Both the position numbers and the translations under genes were made by a program. This document shows, in pieces, positions 59,358-64,000 of a stretch of 64,000 nucleotides of DNA. Numbering within the stretch: position 1 is the stretch's first letter; every line of letters begins with the position of its first letter. The notes beneath the pieces were generated by a model that was not told the origin of the DNA, ran no database searches, and worked only from the letters and a program-made list of their open reading frames with translations. The stretch comes from Rhododendron vialii. Lineage: Eukaryota; Streptophyta; Magnoliopsida; Ericales; Ericaceae. The stretch spans positions 41,835,001 to 41,899,000 of the forward strand of contig NC_080560.1 of the NCBI RefSeq assembly GCF_030253575.1, in the 5' to 3' direction.

Positions 59358-62300
59358 ATGTATACAAGTCAGCCACTGCTCGGACGCCTCGGACTAGCAG
59401 CCGCCACCAAGATCGTTGCTTGGAAGGCGGCTGCGAACATGTCGACGGCCACCCCATCGCCGCCGTACGAGAAGCTTCTGAGCTTGGGAACCAAGATCGT
59501 CGCCGTCGGCCGTAACTACGCCGCTCACGCCAAAGAACTCGGCAACGCCGTTCCCAAGGTCTCTCTCTCCTCCTTTCTCACTCTAAAAAGCCCCTTCCGG
59601 ATCCCGAATTTCAACCTAGACAATACAATCGCATACTTATATGCCTAAACTACGATAGATTCATTGTGTACTTCCGCGTATATGTGTTTGTATGTGTAGG
59701 TACACACATGTAGGGCTGCTAAATGAACCAAATCAAACTCGTGTTCACTCCTAAAAACTGGTTCAAGATTAGTTTGTTACGTAAACAAACCAAGCTCCAA
59801 CAATTTTTTTTTGAAGCTGGTTGAAGTTTTAAACCGAGCTCAAACAAGCTTCTATGCAGCTCGTTTGGCCTATGTATATGGAGCTATTCGAGATCAGCTC
59901 GATTAAAGTTTGTTTGAGATCGGTTTGTCTGATAAAAAAGCAAACCTTGAACATGTTTTTTAAACTCTTAAAACCAAGCTTGATCAAACCACCTACTTGG
60001 CTTTTTCGACTCGTTTGTCGCCCCTAAGTATATGTTAATGGATATTTGCAGGAACCGGTGTTGTTTCTGAAGCCGACGTCGTCTTACTTGGAAAATGGCG
60101 GGATGATTGAGATTCCAGAGCCGTTGGAGTCGTTGGATCATGAGGTGGAGCTTGCAGTTGTAATCAGTAAAAAAGCTCGTGATGTTCCAGAGGCCACTGC
60201 TATGGACTATGTTGGAGGTTTTAATTTAACTGCATTCCTGCTTTCCTTTTTTAAAATCAATAATATACCATACAATTATGTTTGTGAATTCTAAGAATTG
60301 TATTTTGTATGAGCTTCTGCCATTTGATTCCACAATGTATGAATAATGTTATATTTTCCACGGTATCAGAATTCATGACTCCTAACTGCAAATAATTCAT
60401 TATACATAACTAAAATAGGAATAATCCGTTTTGTTTTCCCATCTAGTTATCGGACCAGTTTGGGAACATTTATCGACTTTATGACATAGCTTCCAAGTTT
60501 TGAGTATGACAAGGTAGAGCGGTGCTCTTATTGGAGAATTTGGTTCCCTTAGAAGTCAGAACTAGAATTTGGTAATCACAAATGTTTGTGTTGTTAGATA
60601 GAGTCTAACACTCTTCGTGGTAGCATGCTTAACATTTCTTGAGTAGATTTTATGGCTTAAAGTTCTAATGGTAGATCACTATCAGTCCGTCATCAGGGTA
60701 AGATTATGCAAGTGAAGATCTTTTTCCAGATCTCATGATAAATCAATGCATCTACTGGTGCATTTTACTGTATTCCTTCCCACTTTACATCTGCGAGGGA
60801 ATTTATATGGCTACCGAGTATCACTCTTACATGTCATGACTTATGGAGTACATAATTCTCGCTATGGAGAAAAGGGTTCGTCCTTCACTGTTAGTACTGT
60901 AAAATAACATCTACGAACTCAGAATGGGCTCTGTGTCTAACAGGTTATGCACTTGGACTTGATATGACTGCCAGGGAAATTCAAGCTTCTGCAAAGGTGA
61001 GACTTTTGTGCCTTTAGCCTTTAGTAAAGAATATTAGGTGGTAAACCTTTTCATGAACTATGTATAAACACACTTTTAATAGATTTCAAAATATAGTAAT
61101 GACTTGGTTTCGTTTTGAACCTGGTTTTCCAATAAAGTGATAAGATTTTCAATCTTTTTTCTGTTGATTTGCCAAAAAGAACTATATCTTAGCATTTCCG
61201 TAAGCCGTTTTTGTGATTATCATTACAATTGCTTTGGAATCAACCGTTATTTTTCTTAGCCGTTAAGGTATCTCTTTTTCATTACATATGCCAGTCTGCA
61301 GGTCTTCCATGGACTAAAGCCAAAGGGCAGGACACGTTCACACCAATTAGCTTTGTTGTAAGAGAACTGACTTTCGATCTTGTGTAGTCTTGTCATTATT
61401 GCTGATATTTTTTTGTTTCCTTTTCTATTGGGAAGATTGATTACTCACAAATTAAAATCAGACTGGGTGGCAACTGTGTTGTACCCAAATTGACAGATAT
61501 TTGCACTCACAAAGATTCATTGTTTAGTCAGTTGGTTTGTTTGTTCTTTTTTTTTTCCTTTTGTTGAAAGGGAAGGCGGAGGTGTCATGTGGGATGGTGG
61601 AATTACGTGACTGATGTTAATTAAAGTTTACTTAATTGGTGGGTGAATGTAGGTTCAAACTATAGGCGAAAGAAAGTGGGGAATTTTTTGAAAAATGAAA
61701 AGTTGAGAGGAAGCATGTCATAAACCTTTCCTATAGTTAGTAGAATAGATGTTATACATAAGCTCAATTTGTTCCACGTCGTACCTACATGGGATTGATG
61801 CACAGGGGGCTCTGGAATATAACTGAAGTGGCAGTGGTATCAAGGTCTGAATAAAAGGATACAGAAATATGATAACATGTATTGGCATGGTTGCTCTTGA
61901 GTTTCCTTTTCATGGGCATGCTATCAGATGTAGACTTTCAACTTATTCTATTGGTTGACAGCCTAAAATTCTCTCTGCAGCTACCCAAATCCGTTGTGCT
62001 CGACCCTCATAACCTAGAATTGTGGTTAAAGGTATCATTTTCATGCTTTCTTTTCTTCATTGTGCTTTTTATTTCCTAGATTTTTTTTGAAGAGGTTTTA
62101 TTTCCTAGATTGATTAACTCACTTCCAAACTGCTTACTGTATGCATGTTTTATCTTCTCAGGTAGATGGAGAGATTCGACAGAAAGGCTCAACAGAGGAT
62201 ATGATATTTAAGATCCCTTATCTGATTAGCCACATAAGCTCCATTATGACTCTTCTTGAAGGAGATGTTATTCTAACAGGTAGAGAGGGTTGCACGTTTT

Positions 62301-62485
62301 CTTTTTTAAGTTTAGCTACTAGCAAACGCGTAGCCGTACAATGAATTTTAAAATGTTAACTAAGCCAGAAATATTCAGGCACACCTCAAGGCTGTGGCCC
62401 CGTCAAAGCAGGGCAAAAGATTACTGCTGGCATAACAGGCCTCCTGGATGTTCATTTTGATGTTGGACACCGCAAACGGCCTTAG
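59358..62485 (+). CDS. FAHD1: FAHD1-type fumarylacetoacetate hydrolase family protein
   Basis: Seven exons: 59358-59558, 60052-60217, 60944-60996, 61295-61357, 61981-62031, 62162-62279 and 62379-62485, all GT-AG and in frame. From the ATG at 59358 the product is 252 aa; from a second in-frame ATG at 59439 it is 225 aa, close to the known plant proteins. The extra 27 residues ([20 protein letters not shown]...) are basic, lack acidic residues and resemble a mitochondrial presequence. Numbered from 59439, active-site residues fall at H30 and E33 (NYAAHAKEL), E71 and E73 (DHEVELAVV, metal ligands), D102 (metal ligand), Q109 and K123 ([12 protein letters not shown]), the positions I remember for human FAHD1. 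FAHD1 proteins are mitochondrial acylpyruvases and oxaloacetate decarboxylases. The C-terminus ([20 protein letters not shown]) is a family hallmark. All key residues are present. Confidence 0.93.
59711..60026. mobile_element. hAT-like MITE in FAHD1 intron 1
   Basis: Begins TAGGGCTGCTAAATGAACC and ends GTTTGTCGCCCCTA, short inverted ends of hAT type. The body has 'accaagctccaac', 'aaccgagctcaaacaagctt' and 'agatcagctcgatt' motifs like those at 17479-17741. The right end lies 25 bp before the exon 2 boundary, leaving just enough room for a branch site and acceptor. Confidence 0.65.
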
Positions 62486-64000
62486 AGCAATTGAGGTAAA
62501 GGCATCCACGAGATGCTGTGGCTGGGCAGCTAGTGTAGTGTAGCAATGCGTTGCAACTACTTAATTCTAATGTCAACAATGCGGTTGATGCCAGGTAATC
62601 CAAGCTTTGATTTCATAGAATGATAGTATTTGTTTTCTCAATGTAGGGCAACACCAAATAAACTTGTTGATTGTCATTCTACTTGAGCCCCTTACCATGG
62701 AGATCAATATAGTTGCCTGAAGAACTTTTGTACTTGGCTTCACATTTTTCATGTACAATAATCAAAATGCTCTCCTGGAGTTGACATGCAAGCTATTTAT
62801 GTACTAGTGAATATGAATTCTGTTATCTAGGGCATATTATGCTTGCATAATTATTCTGTTGTTAAAATTGCCACCATTCATAAATCATATAAGATGGTGG
62901 TAACTACGATTTGTAGCTCCAGAGTTTTTGTTAAGAATTCAGCAACTACCAATATATTGTGAAGACCACTATGATTCGGCGAGCATTTTTGGTAGGCAAT
63001 AGAGGCTGCAATTCTGATATGTCCTTGGTTTTATGATGTGATTTTTTACTTCAGATGGTAACCATCTTATGTTAGGATAAAAATGAAATTAGGACCATTT
63101 TCATCCGTATCCTTAGCAAACCATCTTTATCCTACGGATAAACCATAAGGAGGAGGAGGAACATGTGAGATCAAGTCCTACATCTGGTCCTAAATCTCAC
63201 TAATCCAACCCTTTTTCAAAGGCTTGGGTTTTGTGAACCTTAATGGAATGTGATACTAATTTCTCTTGAGTTTCTTGGGGTATGAGTGACTCAACGTCGT
63301 GATCTATACTTTGAAGTAAAATCAAGTCCGAGGTTCATATCAATTTGTGATAGGCCTAGCTTGATTTTAGCCAAGCCACCCTATGATCCAATAGGTTGGA
63401 GAGAACCCACAGTGTATCGAAGTAACTAAAGGAGACAGGTTGGGTGAAGCAGCAAAGCAGGCAAGAGGAGATGATTTTGGGTTCACGCCTGGTCGAACCA
63501 CAAGTATGATTTGGAGGATAAGTTTTTATTTTTTTAAGACAAATGCAAGCTTATCATGTAGTTACCAATCTGATATCAGATTCTCATAATTTTTGCACAT
63601 GGTTGATCTTCTCAATGGCTCTGCAAGATGAGCAATTTAGATATTGGGATGAACCCACAATTTTCCAATTGTATCGCTCAGTTCAATCCAATTTATGAAT
63701 TGTAGACAAGCCTGATTCTAGTAATGTTACGCCAGCATTTGGCAGAAAATGACAGTTTTATTTAGATCGATATCAATGTCGATTAATATTAACTTGTCCA
63801 AGATTAGCTTACAAACCCTTCGGTTATATTAAATTAATTATCCTGAAACTTTAGAAGAGCACGATGACAATATAACAACACACGATCACACAAACACTCG
63901 TTTAATCACAAATAACGAAAAATACACAATGACAGGAACACCCGCTTTAAGCCACAGAACATGGAGAAGAAGCTGAGAACTTGTGGAAGAAGTCAAGAAT
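62486..64000. other. FAHD1 3' flank and spacer to window end
   Basis: The FAHD1 3' untranslated region occupies the first part. After about 62800 I see only AT-rich sequence with stops in all frames and no recognisable repeat or gene. Confidence 0.5.
62657..62662 (+). promoter_or_regulatory. Likely poly(A) signal of FAHD1
   Basis: AATAAA lies about 172 bp after the stop codon, a normal distance for a plant gene. Confidence 0.5.

Noticed and set aside
1-64000. CRISPR arrays, bacterial operons, viral insertions
   Set aside because: All coding genes are intron-containing plant genes. The tandem repeats have no spacer structure, and no virus-like frame was seen.

Overview
This is nuclear DNA from a flowering plant, almost certainly a woody eudicot. 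The genes are split by GT-AG introns, the spacers are AT-rich and full of short plant transposons, and every protein I recognise has its closest remembered relatives in eudicots. The repeats ending in a 'gcgcaagctggcccg...' type tail remind me of Ericales genomes (tea, rhododendron, kiwifruit), but the species cannot be fixed from sequence alone. About half of the window is repeat-rich spacer.

Five complete protein genes can be reconstructed, all with frames that close exactly across introns. (1) 11177-12326, minus: a small FCS-like zinc finger (FLZ) protein, 2 exons, 141 aa. (2) 26544-28130, minus: a MATE transporter of the DETOXIFICATION 55 type, 2 exons, 498 aa. (3) 39183-45828, plus: the dihydrolipoamide acyltransferase (E2) of the mitochondrial branched-chain 2-oxoacid dehydrogenase complex, 8 exons, 520 aa. 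(4) 48548-58209, plus: GAMETE EXPRESSED 2 (GEX2), a sperm-surface adhesion protein with filamin-type repeats, 16 exons, 1143 aa. (5) 59358-62485, plus: a FAHD1-type fumarylacetoacetate hydrolase family protein, 7 exons, 225 or 252 aa. They do not form one pathway. FLZ, DTX55-like and GEX2 are, as I remember the Arabidopsis map, also close neighbours on chromosome 5 there, so the region is probably an old conserved block into which the E2 and FAHD1 genes are interleaved.

The spacers carry a rich record of transposition: a complete TRIM retrotransposon with a 5-bp target duplication (1799-2151), a decayed relative (23595-23914) and a probable solo LTR (50257-50363); Stowaway-type MITEs (9567-9800, 16187-16422); several nearly full-length foldback elements (15190-15535, 22061-22510, 47338-47555); a three-layer nest at 13756-14965; tRNA-derived SINEs; and a decayed LINE fragment (24930-25600).

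Two larger terminal-inverted-repeat elements carry host-gene material. One at 20158-21648 holds the 5' end of a GH3 auxin-amido synthetase gene broken by two frameshifts. One at 36876-37979 is a Mutator-like element with a perfect 9-bp target duplication; it interrupts a tandem repeat whose other copies show the empty site.

I found no sign of a wholly new molecular system. The most rewarding targets are the GEX2 architecture (filamin repeats joined to a bacterial-adhesin-like cadherin-type module), the two gene-capturing transposons, and the conserved gene neighbourhood.
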